A stretch of DNA of 64,000 nt, taken from assembly GCF_003013715.1 (NCBI RefSeq), contig NC_072812.1:930001-994000 (forward strand). The letters run 5' to 3'. Below are positions 1-9,620 of this stretch, piece by piece. The notes under the pieces are model-generated. The model was not told the origin of the DNA and searched no databases. It worked only from the letters and a program-made list of their open reading frames with translations. Position 1 is the first letter of the stretch; each line of letters opens with the position of its first letter. The translations under genes were made by a program, and so were the position numbers. This stretch comes from Candidozyma auris (taxonomy: Eukaryota; Ascomycota; Pichiomycetes; Serinales; Metschnikowiaceae).

Positions 1-1040
1 TATATCCTGTTTTCAGAGAGAAGTAGATGCTCAGTTGTTGGCGGTAGGGAGATGTAGTCAATTGAGGTAAGAGTACACCTTGATGCATCGAGAGCCTTGA
101 GATTGGTCGGAATCTTGAACCCAGCAAGGGTCTCAAGAGCTCTACCGCCTCCCACATGCATCACCTCTATGCTATCAGGAAATCTCACACCAGGAAAAAA
201 CCGTAGTGAATTTAAACCGTAGTCTAGAATTCTTAGATTGGACCACCTGTTAACATCAGCCAGAATCTCGTTCCCTAGTTTCGATAACTGGTCCTTCTCT
301 GTCACGAACACAGTGCTCAAATCATACTTATTTATCAAAGAGCAGTGAGTAACTTTTGCGGCCGCCTCCTTGGCCAATTCCTCGACAAACTTCGTGTACT
401 GTTCCTTTTCCTGATCACTGACTTCACTCCATTTCTTTGAGCTGTCAAAGTCAATGTGATACGAGACTTCCTTTGCCTTCTTGATGACATCTCTATGGAC
501 AAAGTCGCTCAATGACTTCATATTCTCGATAAACGAGCCATCATACTCAATACACAACGTGACAATTTGGTACTCTTTGTCGTCAACGCTATCACTCAAT
601 GTCTGTTCTACCACTGTCTCGTTCTCTCGTAGGTTGAGATCGTTTTTGAACTGCCGTATTTGTGAGCTTCCATTATTACCCACAGAGACAACTAGCCTGA
701 GCAGTGTGGGCTTGGCAGTCTTTATGCCACTGTCGGCATTATTTTGAGGATCCCCTTCCATAGCTACGTCATTCGAACTGCTCGGCGCAGGTTGAGAAGT
801 AATTCTGTTAGCTGTATGGGGCGTAGTTGGAGACTGATTGCCGTTTGAGATTGCCTGCTGAAAAAGCTCGGGTGTTCTTTCGAGTTCCAGTTTCATCGAA
901 TAAGCAACAGGCTCGGTCAACTTGCTCTCGCCATTGTCAAGTGCTTGAGTGGAGGTGGAGTTTATTGTTGTGGGTAGATTTGGATCGTGAGGTTCTGGCT
1001 TCTCACTTCGCAGTGGCACCTCAGATTGCACATCCCCCAT
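1..1040 (-). CDS. Hypothetical protein with C-terminal leucine-rich-repeat-like segment (3' end outside window)
   Basis: The minus-strand frame opens at an ATG at 1038-1040 and stays open to the window edge, giving about 346 codons with no stop, so the gene is truncated here. Residues 1 to about 115 are polar and low-complexity. A folded-looking part follows, and the last 75 or so residues show leucine-rich-repeat spacing (LRILDYGLNSL, LKALDASRC, HLLLSENRI). LRR proteins generally mediate protein binding. I do not recognise the orthologue; an F-box/LRR or cell-cortex protein would fit, but that is inference. The plus-strand ORFs at 481 and 827 lie over this frame and are its shadows. Confidence 0.7.
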   Translation of the reverse strand, partial: MGDVQSEVPLRSEKPEPHDPNLPTTINSTSTQALDNGESKLTEPVAYSMKLELERTPELFQQAISNGNQSPTTPHTANRITSQPAPSSSNDVAMEGDPQNNADSGIKTAKPTLLRLVVSVGNNGSSQIRQFKNDLNLRENETVVEQTLSDSVDDKEYQIVTLCIEYDGSFIENMKSLSDFVHRDVIKKAKEVSYHIDFDSSKKWSEVSDQEKEQYTKFVEELAKEAAAKVTHCSLINKYDLSTVFVTEKDQLSKLGNEILADVNRWSNLRILDYGLNSLRFFPGVRFPDSIEVMHVGGGRALETLAGFKIPTNLKALDASRCTLTSIDYISLPPTTEHLLLSENRI

Positions 1041-1266
1041 ATTTCTTGATTGTGTAATATATATATAGCAGTCTTAATCAAGTTTAATGTCCAAAAGATG
1101 TATCACAATCTGTGGAGATGCCTACTCCTGGCTTGAAGAGATGGAGGATGCAATGCAGGAATCTCATCGAGACTGTGTACGGCAAAGTCGGCCCATGGGG
1201 ACGATTATATAGTATACCCAGGAATAAAAATGTTTAAACATATTATTTATATAATGCCGAATCTAA

Positions 1267-2706
1267 TTAGACGAGAGTAAAGTCGAAGACGTGGTTCAAA
1301 GGCTTGTGGAGTGGCACCGTCAAGTGCATGTGGCCCACGTCAGCATCGAGGTCTCCAGCGAGATCCATTCTAGCCAATAGGTACAATCTCATGATAAATA
1401 GCACGACAGCAGTGGCAGCGAAAGCACACCCGGCAAAAATGGAACAGGGCAAGTAGGCAGTTGGGCCGTTGCTGTCTGTCTTAAGAGCGAGGCCGATTAC
1501 TGGAGAGCAAAGACCTGCGCTACCCAAAAAAATCCAAGCCATTGAATAAGCCGTAGCGGTTTTACGCAAACCAAACAACTTGCTCAGAATCGGTGGCATG
1601 GTAGCAAAAATGGTGCCCATGAGGCCACCCATAAGTATACAGTAAGCGTACATGGTGGGCAAATTGCGGGCGGGAATCCACATGGAGAAGGTGAAGATGG
1701 CACAGAAAACATAGGCTATGAAAGAGGCCGTCACTGCTCCGACTTTTTGTGCTAGCAAGCCAACAATGGGACGACCAAAAAATGATCCTACCTGAACCAT
1801 AGCCGCCGCGATAGAGCCCTGGTAAGCACTGTAGCCTAAGGTTTTGGTTACCGCAGCCATATCGTACAACACGATAACGTATCCGAACATGCAAACGATA
1901 CAGTACATGACCAAGATCCAAAAGCCAGCCGAGCGCAAAACCTCCATATCATAAATACTGACTGTGATACTTTTCTTCATTCTGGAGCGAATGAGCGCAA
2001 TGGCTATCCAGAGCAAACCGAAGATGAGAATACTCTGAGCACGCAAAGCCCAAAACACACCTCTTTTCTCCAACACCTTCTGCATTGCCAAGTTGTACAT
2101 TGTACCGCCCACTCCCGAGCCGCCGGCAGCAATGGCGCTGGCAATATCTCGTCTCTTTTTGAACCATTGAGGAAGAATACCAAACCCTGGAAGCGCAATC
2201 AAGGCCATACCAAGAGACTGAAGCACGCCCTGTGTCATGTAAAGCTGCCAGAGATTCACCGCAAAAGAAGCCATCATGAGTGCCGCAAACTGGACACACG
2301 CTCCTAGCATGATAGTAGGCTTGGTGCCTATGTAACCATGAAGAACATTCACGCCAGGCGCCAAAATGAGACCTATGCCAAACGACATACCGCCGATCAA
2401 AGCATAGTCGTACTTGTCGCCGCCTGAAAAAGTCCCGTCCTCCAAGTAGTGGGCGAGGTAGATGGAAAATCCTGAGTTTGCTCCCCAAGTGTTAGCGTTG
2501 ATGAGGAACACCGCCAAAACCACTAGCCAGCCGTACCCTCCATCAGGAATCTGGAATTCGTCATCGTCGCTGCTGCTGACGGGACTCTTCTCTATATCTG
2601 AGGAGCTGTTTTCTGGAGAAGGCTGATCTGCGACCTTCTCGGGCAATGCCGTCGGGTTTTGCAGTGCAACATCTTGAGCGCCAGTCATAGCATTAGTGTG
2701 GGGCAT
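1267..2706 (-). CDS. MCH-family monocarboxylate-transporter-like MFS permease
   Basis: This is a 479-residue polytopic membrane protein of the major facilitator superfamily, monocarboxylate porter group (yeast Mch1-5/Esbp6). The N-terminal 50 residues are a Ser/Asp-rich cytosolic tail. The family signature PDGGYGW follows and opens TM1; about twelve hydrophobic segments come after, with a charged central loop (RSRMKKS) between the halves. Length fits the family. Yeast members do not all carry monocarboxylates (Mch5 takes up riboflavin), so the substrate cannot be read from sequence. The upstream region holds TATTTATAC about 70 bp before the ATG. The overlapping minus-strand ORFs at 1562, 1949 and 2004 are shadows. 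Confidence 0.88.
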   Translation of the reverse strand: MPHTNAMTGAQDVALQNPTALPEKVADQPSPENSSSDIEKSPVSSSDDDEFQIPDGGYGWLVVLAVFLINANTWGANSGFSIYLAHYLEDGTFSGGDKYDYALIGGMSFGIGLILAPGVNVLHGYIGTKPTIMLGACVQFAALMMASFAVNLWQLYMTQGVLQSLGMALIALPGFGILPQWFKKRRDIASAIAAGGSGVGGTMYNLAMQKVLEKRGVFWALRAQSILIFGLLWIAIALIRSRMKKSITVSIYDMEVLRSAGFWILVMYCIVCMFGYVIVLYDMAAVTKTLGYSAYQGSIAAAMVQVGSFFGRPIVGLLAQKVGAVTASFIAYVFCAIFTFSMWIPARNLPTMYAYCILMGGLMGTIFATMPPILSKLFGLRKTATAYSMAWIFLGSAGLCSPVIGLALKTDSNGPTAYLPCSIFAGCAFAATAVVLFIMRLYLLARMDLAGDLDADVGHMHLTVPLHKPLNHVFDFTLV

Positions 2707-3731
2707 GATGAAAAATCGAGTTATATGGAATGCCTTCTTGCAACCTTCGACGCCAACCCCCCTGGCGAATTATACCTATTTATACAGCAGGTGGTTCTTC
2801 CGATGACACTAGCCCAGGGACCCTTGAACGGTTCCGAATACCCTTTTTTTTTTTTTTTATTTTTGCACACTCCGAAGTCTGAGTAATCCTGTCAATTCAT
2901 GTACACAAGAGGAGCCGTTGTGGGTATTCAATATCGGCGCGCCGGTTGTGGGTCGACAATTACCTTGCAGGCAGAGGCTGAAGTTTGACAAAGCAGATCG
3001 TCCCAAATATTGCTTGTTTAGAATTTTGTGCAACACACTGAGCAAACCAGAAACATTTTCAATTTGCAACACATCCAATTCATCTGGAGTCTGATCTTCT
3101 CATTATTTTCACGGTCTCTTCTCTCCTTGAAACGCCTCACTTCTCTGAGAGGGTCCCCATCTCGATCCGAGGTGCATGCAGTAGCCATATTGAGGTATAC
3201 GCCCGTGCTTTGAAGAGGTGGCTGCTGAGCCAAATCAAAATCTCGGATCTCGGTTTGGACTACATAGACGTGGCAAACTATTGTGCTTTTGGTTCTGCTT
3301 TGCTTGGTTTGGTTGCTTCCATCAGGGCCCGACCACGGTGATACGGAAAATGCGTATTCTCCCCGACCGTGCGAGTTCCGTGCAAGTGACCATTGACCGA
3401 ACAGGCTGCTATTGTTGAGATGCGAGGCTCGATTTCATTGGACGTCGGTACTTTGGGGGCGTCAAGTAGAGGCTTTTCCTTGACTTTTTGGATGGACTGA
3501 AGGGCTCTCTACGGAGCCCAGGTCGGGTTTTGGTTAGAGGTGGTCACTATACTCTGGAGAAAATCGTTGGTTTTCCGACGTTGGGGAAAGGAACGAGATA
3601 CGACTAAGTCAACTGCTCTGATGTTTTACGCTTAGTAGTGGGTAAAAAATACCTTTCTCAGGTTAATGAATTCCACAATTGCGTTTTGTTTTCTCTCGTA
3701 GTTGCAGTTTGGCTGGGTGCAAAAATTCATT
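2707..3731. other. Intergenic region between the MCH-like gene and tRNA-Pro
   Basis: This is the promoter side of the MCH-like gene. It holds a T-run at about 2843 and only short ORFs of random composition. No gene is supported here. Confidence 0.6.
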
Positions 3732-3803
3732 GGGGCAAGCTGGGAATCGAACCCAGGACCGCCCGCACCCTAAGCGAGAATCATACCACTAGACCACGTG
3801 CCC
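3732..3803 (-). tRNA. tRNA-Pro (anticodon AGG), no intron
   Basis: Read on the minus strand this is a 72-nt cloverleaf. The acceptor strands are GGGCACG and CUUGCCC with discriminator C. The D-arm contains GGTCTAGTGGTA, the anticodon loop is CTTAGGGTG (anticodon AGG), and the T-arm is CTGGG-TTCGATT-CCCAG. It closely matches the layout of yeast tRNA-Pro(AGG), including one mismatch in the acceptor stem. A T-run just past the 3' end (about 3721-3725, read on the minus strand) can serve as the Pol III terminator. No 3' CCA is encoded, as expected for a eukaryotic nuclear gene. Confidence 0.96.
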
Positions 3804-4228
3804 AATGAACTGAAAGATATAATTTGCCAGTGGTTGTTATACTACAGTTTGTAGTGTCAGATACGTCACTATTTTAAAAAAAAATTTCATATTACTTTTT
3901 TGACACTCTTTGCTGTATAGCAAGAAATGTCTCTATCATTCGGCTCAATTTAACTGTATATTTTGCCAATTTCAACTCTCTATGGCAACAGCTACTTTGA
4001 AAGTGTCCTTCTCACCCAATCAAGAAACCTTAACAACAACTAGACTACTTTTGATTTGAGTCCGTGAAAAATAGTATCTTAACAAAAGTCTAGGTAAGGC
4101 ATTATGCCCACAGACCTCTCTAGGCTAGGTATCTCTGATGCGTTAAGTGGATTCAAGAATATACTTTTATTTACTTTATTGGGAGTATTGCCCTAAGAGG
4201 TAAAAAAGAACGAGGAAGGGACATTCTT
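3804..4228. other. Intergenic region, AT-rich
   Basis: This holds A/T runs and the 3' flank of the agmatinase-like gene. No gene, solo LTR or other element could be recognised. Confidence 0.5.
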
Positions 4229-5602
4229 TTAAATGTCATACACCATGAGACCAAGAATCGAGTCAATCACTGCGGTTGCCGCCAAACTGGTGATTTCACT
4301 GTTCGAGTCGAATGGAGGGCTCACTTCAACGACATCGGCGCCTACAACGTGAAGGCCATCTAAAGAGTCCAATATCGTGAGTAACTCGCGAGTGGTCCAG
4401 CCGCCCACTTCCATTGTGCCAGTTCCTGGGGCATGAGAGGGGTCTAGAACATCAATGTCCACTGAGATGTAAACAGGCATGTTTCCAACAACTGACTTGA
4501 CCTTATCGACAATGCCCTTGGTACCGATGCTATCGATATCTCTGGCGGTGAAGAGGTCAAAGCCACATTCTCTGTCATGTTTCTCGTCGTACTTGTTATC
4601 AACGTATGGGGCACGAATTCCCAAGTGGAGGCAGTGGTCTTTGGCCAAATAGCCCTGCTCGGCTGCATAGTGAAGAAAAGTGCCGTGGTTGAGCGACATG
4701 TAATCGGTGATGCCTCCTCCGAGCACCTTAGGATTCCAGGTATCGATGTGGCTGTCGAAGTGTAACACTGCAAGCTTACCATATTTCTCGTATGCCGCTC
4801 TCAATGCCATGAGTGTAATTGTGTGATCACCACCCATGGTGATGACTCGAGTGGCGCCCTTTTTTCCTGAATGTGCGTGGATCGCTCTCTCACCTCGATA
4901 GAGTTGGTTCAAGGCGATTCTGTTGTCAAAGGGAGTCATTGGCACATCACCGCAATCTATAATACTCAAGTCAGTTCTGTAAGGGTCAAGTTTAGCCAAC
5001 GGAGAGTTGCGTGAATTACCTCTGGCGGGATTGACTCCTCCCTTCAATCTTCTTGCGCCCAGGCGAATTGCGTCGGGCCCAAACCTGGCTCCAGGTCTGT
5101 ATGAGACACCGGTGTCAAAGGGAGCTCCTACGATAGCAATGTCGATATTCTTGTCGAACTGAGACTTATCAAAACAATTGAACGTTGGAAAGCCAGCGTA
5201 CGTGACTATGCCACCAAACATGTTGATACCGTCCAAATCCAGAGTATCGTCGTCGTCTGGGAACTTTACCTTCAGGCGCAGGCGCAAGTAGCCATTGTGA
5301 GCCAGTCTCCTCAACAGCTCTTGATATTGCAGCTCCAATTGAGAGAACAGAAGGTGGGTCTCAGGTTCGATATTCTCAAACACATTGTTCTGTGAAGCAG
5401 TTACCAAATTCAGTTGCAAAAGATGGGCCTTGTGGGTGCGGGAGTCTTGGGTGTCGACCAATTCACCGTAGATTTCGTCAATGAAGGACTTTTTCAGGGC
5501 GAGGCCAATGGGGTCCTGGATCACACTGGCCAAAGCTGCTCCAGAGCAAATAATGAAGACAATTGAGCGAAGCATAGCAGGTAGTGTGCAATGTTGCCGC
5601 AT
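4229..5602 (-). CDS. Agmatinase/arginase (ureohydrolase) family protein with N-terminal signal peptide
   Basis: This is a 457-residue ureohydrolase: a binuclear Mn enzyme fold that hydrolyses guanidino compounds such as agmatine (to putrescine and urea) or arginine. The metal ligands are visible: His260 in MGGDHT, Asp283/His285/Asp287 in FDSHIDTW, and Asp382/Asp384 in VDIDVLDPSHAPGTG. The substrate-loop region VGAPFDTGVSYRPGARFGP resembles agmatinases more than yeast arginase (Car1). The N-terminus has a hydrophobic signal-like stretch (MLRSIVFIICSGAALAS). The ATG at residue 10 gives the cleaner signal peptide and may be the true start. About 100 residues of extra N-terminal sequence precede the catalytic core. 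Secretory or vacuolar location is inferred. Confidence 0.9.
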   Translation of the reverse strand: MRQHCTLPAMLRSIVFIICSGAALASVIQDPIGLALKKSFIDEIYGELVDTQDSRTHKAHLLQLNLVTASQNNVFENIEPETHLLFSQLELQYQELLRRLAHNGYLRLRLKVKFPDDDDTLDLDGINMFGGIVTYAGFPTFNCFDKSQFDKNIDIAIVGAPFDTGVSYRPGARFGPDAIRLGARRLKGGVNPARGNSRNSPLAKLDPYRTDLSIIDCGDVPMTPFDNRIALNQLYRGERAIHAHSGKKGATRVITMGGDHTITLMALRAAYEKYGKLAVLHFDSHIDTWNPKVLGGGITDYMSLNHGTFLHYAAEQGYLAKDHCLHLGIRAPYVDNKYDEKHDRECGFDLFTARDIDSIGTKGIVDKVKSVVGNMPVYISVDIDVLDPSHAPGTGTMEVGGWTTRELLTILDSLDGLHVVGADVVEVSPPFDSNSEITSLAATAVIDSILGLMVYDI

Positions 5603-6951
5603 GTTGCCTTAAGTACGATAAGCACGGGAGAAATTCCGTTAATCCAGCGAAGTACGTTGGCGCGAAACGGAATTGGCCAGGTGGGGGTATTCGAGAGATA
5701 AAACCTCCAAAAGCAGCATTAGCCGCTTGGACGAGATGATATAGATTGAGGGGAGCTTTTGGCAGCATTTTGTGGTGCATTGTGAACTAGATTCGAATGC
5801 GGTTCATTTTTCGCAGCCATTCTATCGCGCTTGTTGGACTAAGATCCACTGGTGATGGTGTGAATTGCAAAGAAGTTGGGGGCTCGAAGATGACTACTAC
5901 GTATGTTTTGCGAGTGCCATCATCGGCTTGTTGGTGATTTCTTAGGCTCTTGCGTACATCTCTTTAGTAGGGTAATAGCTGAGTTGTTCAGAAAACCTAC
6001 CGTACTTGAAAATAATTTTTCTCAAGCGGATAGAAGTTCTTCTTAGTGAGGGAACAGCTCCATAGACAAAGATTCGTGTGCCACTCAATTGCTAACTTCA
6101 GATTTTAATTTCTTCAATTTATATTCAGTTTGTTGTATTCTTCAACTTTGCTTCTATTCTCGTCATCATCTCCAGAAGCCGCACTGCGGTTGCAAAAAGT
6201 GTGTAATTGTGCTTGTCACACACAAAAAGCAACAGCCATCAACATCAAAGAAAGAAGAAACAGAAAAAAAAAAAAAGAGACATATACACTGATACGTGAA
6301 TATACAAAACACTTTCACGGCAATAAAAAAAAAAAAAAAAAACCTAAGTATCTTCAACTCAACCTCCCCCCCACTTCAACTTGTCTTTTTTCTTGTCACC
6401 ATGGGTCTCACTTTTCTCACTCCAGCGACTTGCTACCTTTTACCAGCCACAAATAGCGCCAAGAACTGATACAGGCGCTACGCGAATAAAATCCAAGATC
6501 ATTATTGTTTGCAAGATGTAGTCTATGTGGATCTTGAATCTCTATACTTTGAAATACTACTACCGGTTGCTTCTTTACCTGCCTAATTTGTCATGGCCAA
6601 AACAGTCGCTGCCGTCACCTTGTCAAAAGGCTGCAAAGCCTCACCAACGGTGCAGCGAACTCACTCACGTACACAGGCAAAAAAACAAGAGAAGAGTCAG
6701 GCAAAATTGACGAATTTCTTTAAGCATTTTTTTCACTCTGCTATTAATGCAACACAATCACATGGAGTCGACATTAGCCCTCGCCTTATCCAATTCACCT
6801 TTTGCCATCACCTCTCGAAGCTTGTCCTGAGGAATGCGGCTATGCGCTGCGAAGGAAGCCCATGTGCCGGGCGCATGATAGGTAGCAAGAGAAGAAACAG
6901 GGCCTTCATCTTGTTGACTATTTCTTCTTCCTCATCCTCCTCAATTCTTCA
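5603..6951. other. Divergent promoter region with candidate leader intron
   Basis: This is 1.35 kb between the agmatinase-like gene (minus) and PNS1 (plus). It contains a TTTCGCAGCC copy at 5809-5818, a candidate intron 5901-6101 (GTATGT ... TGCTAAC TTCAG), A-runs at about 6265 and 6327, and pyrimidine-rich stretches. ORFs here have random, low-complexity composition. The 212-codon ORF starting at 6593 runs into PNS1 in another frame and looks spurious. Confidence 0.5.
5809..5818 (+). promoter_or_regulatory. TTTCGCAGCC intergenic motif, copy 1
   Basis: Exact 10-mer, preceded by T-rich and followed by AT sequence, about 207 bp upstream of the agmatinase-like ATG. One of nine exact copies in the window; the function is unknown. 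Confidence 0.5.
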
Positions 6952-8577
6952 ATGTCGTACAACCCTCCTCCTGGACCCCCACCTCAGCAGGACGGCGGGC
7001 CTTTTGCCAACCCGGGCGGCTACGGAGGCTACAACCAGCAGTATGATCAGAACCAGCAGTATCAGCACTATGGCGGTTACAACCAGGGTCAAGGTGGATA
7101 CCAGCAGGACCAAGAGGCCCAGAGCAATGGGCCATTTTCAGAAAAACCCAATAATTCAGAAAACTTCGATGATGCCTTCAAGGTGCAGAAACCAAAGTTC
7201 AACGACTGGCCCTTTGCCTTGTTCTTCCTAGCTACTGTGTGTGGGTTCATTGCAGTCGCTGTGATCACCGTGAGAGCGTTGAAGGACACATGGCTGTTCC
7301 AGGGCGGCTCTATCTACGATAATAACAATACGTTCACCTTGAACACAAACACAGTGATTATGTTCGCCTTTTCCATTGTCATTGCCGTGGTGCTCTCGGT
7401 GTTGATGATTGTGATTGCTCGTTTACAAGCGAGATGGTTCATTATCTTGGGACTCATCATGAACGTTGTTTTGGGAATTGGTACAGCCATCTTCTACTTT
7501 GTCGAGCGCTACTGGTCGGCTGCCATTGTGTTCTTGTTGTTCTCTCTTATTTCGGCCTGGTGTTACTGGAGCGCTCGTCACAGAATCCCTTTCTCAGCTA
7601 CAGTGTTGGAGATCTCCATTGACGTCATGACAAGGTATAAGTCGTCGTTGGTGGTTGCCTTCTTTGGTACCGTCATCAGTGGAGCTTTCAGCGCCTTGTT
7701 TTCGGTGGTGATTGTTGCTACTTACGTCAAGTTCAACCCTACCGAGGGCAACCCTGGTTGTGATGTCAGCGGCGGTAACTGTTCCAACGCAAAGGTCATT
7801 GGTGTCTTGGTATTTGTATTCTTTGCCGGATACTACATTTCTGAGGTGATCAAGAATGTCATTCACGTCACCATCGTTGGTATTTATGGCACATGGTACT
7901 ATTTGGCCCTGTCGGATCAGGGAGAGCCAAAATGGCCAGCACTCGGTGCTTTGAAGAGAGCCTTGACTTACTGCTTTGGCTCCATTTGTTTTGGCTCCCT
8001 CACCGTTGCCCTTCTTCAATTGCTCAGAGCGTTTATTGAAATTCTCAAGAGCAACGCTTTTGCCAGTGGCGACAACTGCGCTGGATGTGGCTATCTTATC
8101 TTGGACTTCTTCATTGGCTTTATTGAATGGGCTTTCCGCTACTTCAACCACTATGCCTACGTCTATGTTGGCTTGTACGGAAAGAGCTTCTTGAAATCGG
8201 CTCGTGAGACGGTTGACTTGCTCAGAAATAAGGGTATGGACGCTTTGATCAATGACTGTTTCATCAACACCTCATTGAACTTCTGGGCCATGTTCACCGG
8301 TTATGTGGCCGCCTTATTCACTTTCCTCTACTTGAAGTTCACCAGTCCCGCATACAACAGCGACGGAGCTTACTACGCCCCAATGGTCGCTTTTACTTTC
8401 TTGGTCAGTGGACAGATCACTCGTGTGTCGCTTGTGGTTCTCGAGTCTGGTGTGTCTACCTTCTTTGTTGCCTTGGCCAAGGACCCTGAGGTGTTCCAGA
8501 TGACGAATAGGAACAGATTCGACGAGATCTTCCGCAACTACCCACAGGTGTTGGAAAAGCTTACAGCTAATCACTAA
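6952..8577 (+). CDS. PNS1: Choline-transporter-like (CTL/SLC44) protein Pns1
   Basis: This is a 541-residue multi-pass membrane protein of the CTL/SLC44 family, the fungal Pns1 type. Residues 1-45 are a cytosolic Pro/Gly/Tyr/Gln-rich tail with YGGYNQ-like repeats, typical of Pns1. About ten membrane segments follow from residue 85. Conserved family stretches include YCFGSICFGSL and the Cys-containing loop GDNCAGCGYL, and the C-terminal tail is DEIFRNYPQVLEKL. The Sc orthologue is of similar length. Its transport role in yeast is uncertain: the family is named from choline transporters, but Pns1 is not clearly required for choline uptake. Antisense ORFs at 7594 and 8314 are shadows. Confidence 0.93.
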   Translation: MSYNPPPGPPPQQDGGPFANPGGYGGYNQQYDQNQQYQHYGGYNQGQGGYQQDQEAQSNGPFSEKPNNSENFDDAFKVQKPKFNDWPFALFFLATVCGFIAVAVITVRALKDTWLFQGGSIYDNNNTFTLNTNTVIMFAFSIVIAVVLSVLMIVIARLQARWFIILGLIMNVVLGIGTAIFYFVERYWSAAIVFLLFSLISAWCYWSARHRIPFSATVLEISIDVMTRYKSSLVVAFFGTVISGAFSALFSVVIVATYVKFNPTEGNPGCDVSGGNCSNAKVIGVLVFVFFAGYYISEVIKNVIHVTIVGIYGTWYYLALSDQGEPKWPALGALKRALTYCFGSICFGSLTVALLQLLRAFIEILKSNAFASGDNCAGCGYLILDFFIGFIEWAFRYFNHYAYVYVGLYGKSFLKSARETVDLLRNKGMDALINDCFINTSLNFWAMFTGYVAALFTFLYLKFTSPAYNSDGAYYAPMVAFTFLVSGQITRVSLVVLESGVSTFFVALAKDPEVFQMTNRNRFDEIFRNYPQVLEKLTANH

Positions 8578-8733
8578 AGAGATAGTTTGAACTCTAATAT
8601 GTTTAATTCATATCGGCGTCTGCCGAAATTTTGATTATTCGATCAGCAGTACAAGTAATGGTAGCTATGATATGCGCGCTTCTAACTACATATACTTAGG
8701 AACAGATAGGTATCACCACCTCACATCTATTTC

Positions 8734-9558
8734 ATGTTCACCTTAGCCATTGGCGACCTCTACATCCCAGATAGACTGCTGGGAATCCCACAGAAGTTTC
8801 TTAGGCTTCTAGCACCGAACAGCAATGCATACCCTTCGAATCCAAAGATTTCCCAAGTTGTGTGTCTAGGTAATATCACGCAGTCTAAGGAGACATTACA
8901 ATACTTATACAACATTTCTCCTTCTTTCCATATTGTCCAGGGTGAATTCGATGATCCCAGTGTTATATCGCAGCAATTAGAGCATATTCTGGGGAACCCT
9001 TCCAACTTGCCGCAGTACAAGGTGATCACTGTGGACAACTTTCGCATAGGCTTTACCAATGGCCACCAGATAATGCCTCAGAATGATCCGCTTTCGTTGC
9101 TAGCATTTGCAAGGGAAATCAACGTTGATATTTTGATTTGGGGAGGCACGCATAGAGTCGAGGCGTACACTTTGGATGGCAAGTACTTTATCAATCCGGG
9201 AAGTGCCAGCGGAGCATTTCATTTTGGCTGGCCTGAAATCGATGACATAGAGGAGGAGGAGGATGTTGATGATGACAATGACGAGGGTATGACTGAGGAA
9301 AAGGTCGACGAAAAGACGGAGAAGTCCAGCGAAGGTGATGGTCAAGATAAAAAGGAATCTCAGGAAGAACTTGCTGATAAAGACGAAAACAGCTCCAACT
9401 CTAAGAAGGAAGAGAACAACGAAGACGACGGTAAACTCAACGACCCTATTCCCTCCTTTTGTCTTCTAGAAACGAACGGTTCGAGATGCACCCTATACAT
9501 TTATACTTACATCAACAATGAGGTGAAGGTGGATAAAGTTATCTACCAAAAGGACTGA
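8734..9558 (+). CDS. VPS29: Retromer subunit Vps29
   Basis: Vps29 is part of the cargo-selective Vps26-Vps29-Vps35 retromer trimer, which recycles receptors from endosomes to the Golgi. The 274-residue product has the calcineurin-like phosphoesterase fold: GDLYIPDR at 7-14, LGN at 45-47, GEFDD at 70-74, WGGTHRVEAYTLDGKYFINPGSASGAF at about 136-162. An acidic Glu/Asp/Lys-rich insert spans residues 169 to about 238 before the final strands (PSFCLLE ... EVKVDKVIYQKD). S. cerevisiae Vps29 has a comparable acidic insert; the human protein lacks it. Metal-site residues seen in the human protein are altered (His10 is Tyr, the first His of GHTH is Gly), consistent with a scaffold. It is convergent with CDC36, 62 bp apart. 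Confidence 0.96.
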   Translation: MFTLAIGDLYIPDRLLGIPQKFLRLLAPNSNAYPSNPKISQVVCLGNITQSKETLQYLYNISPSFHIVQGEFDDPSVISQQLEHILGNPSNLPQYKVITVDNFRIGFTNGHQIMPQNDPLSLLAFAREINVDILIWGGTHRVEAYTLDGKYFINPGSASGAFHFGWPEIDDIEEEEDVDDDNDEGMTEEKVDEKTEKSSEGDGQDKKESQEELADKDENSSNSKKEENNEDDGKLNDPIPSFCLLETNGSRCTLYIYTYINNEVKVDKVIYQKD

Positions 9559-9620
9559 TCGAAGTCCTGCTAAATAATACAATCACGTCATCAGAAGCCC
9601 ATTCCAGGGATTCGCACATT

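Noticed and set aside
3820..4000. Possible solo LTR next to tRNA-Pro
   Set aside because: TGTT- and AACA-like ends could not be paired and no target duplication was seen.
6593..7231. 212-codon ORF overlapping the start of PNS1
   Set aside because: Runs through the untranslated leader and then out of frame through PNS1; composition is random.
7594..8151. 185-codon minus-strand ORF inside PNS1
   Set aside because: Antisense shadow; the plus frame is a clear membrane protein.
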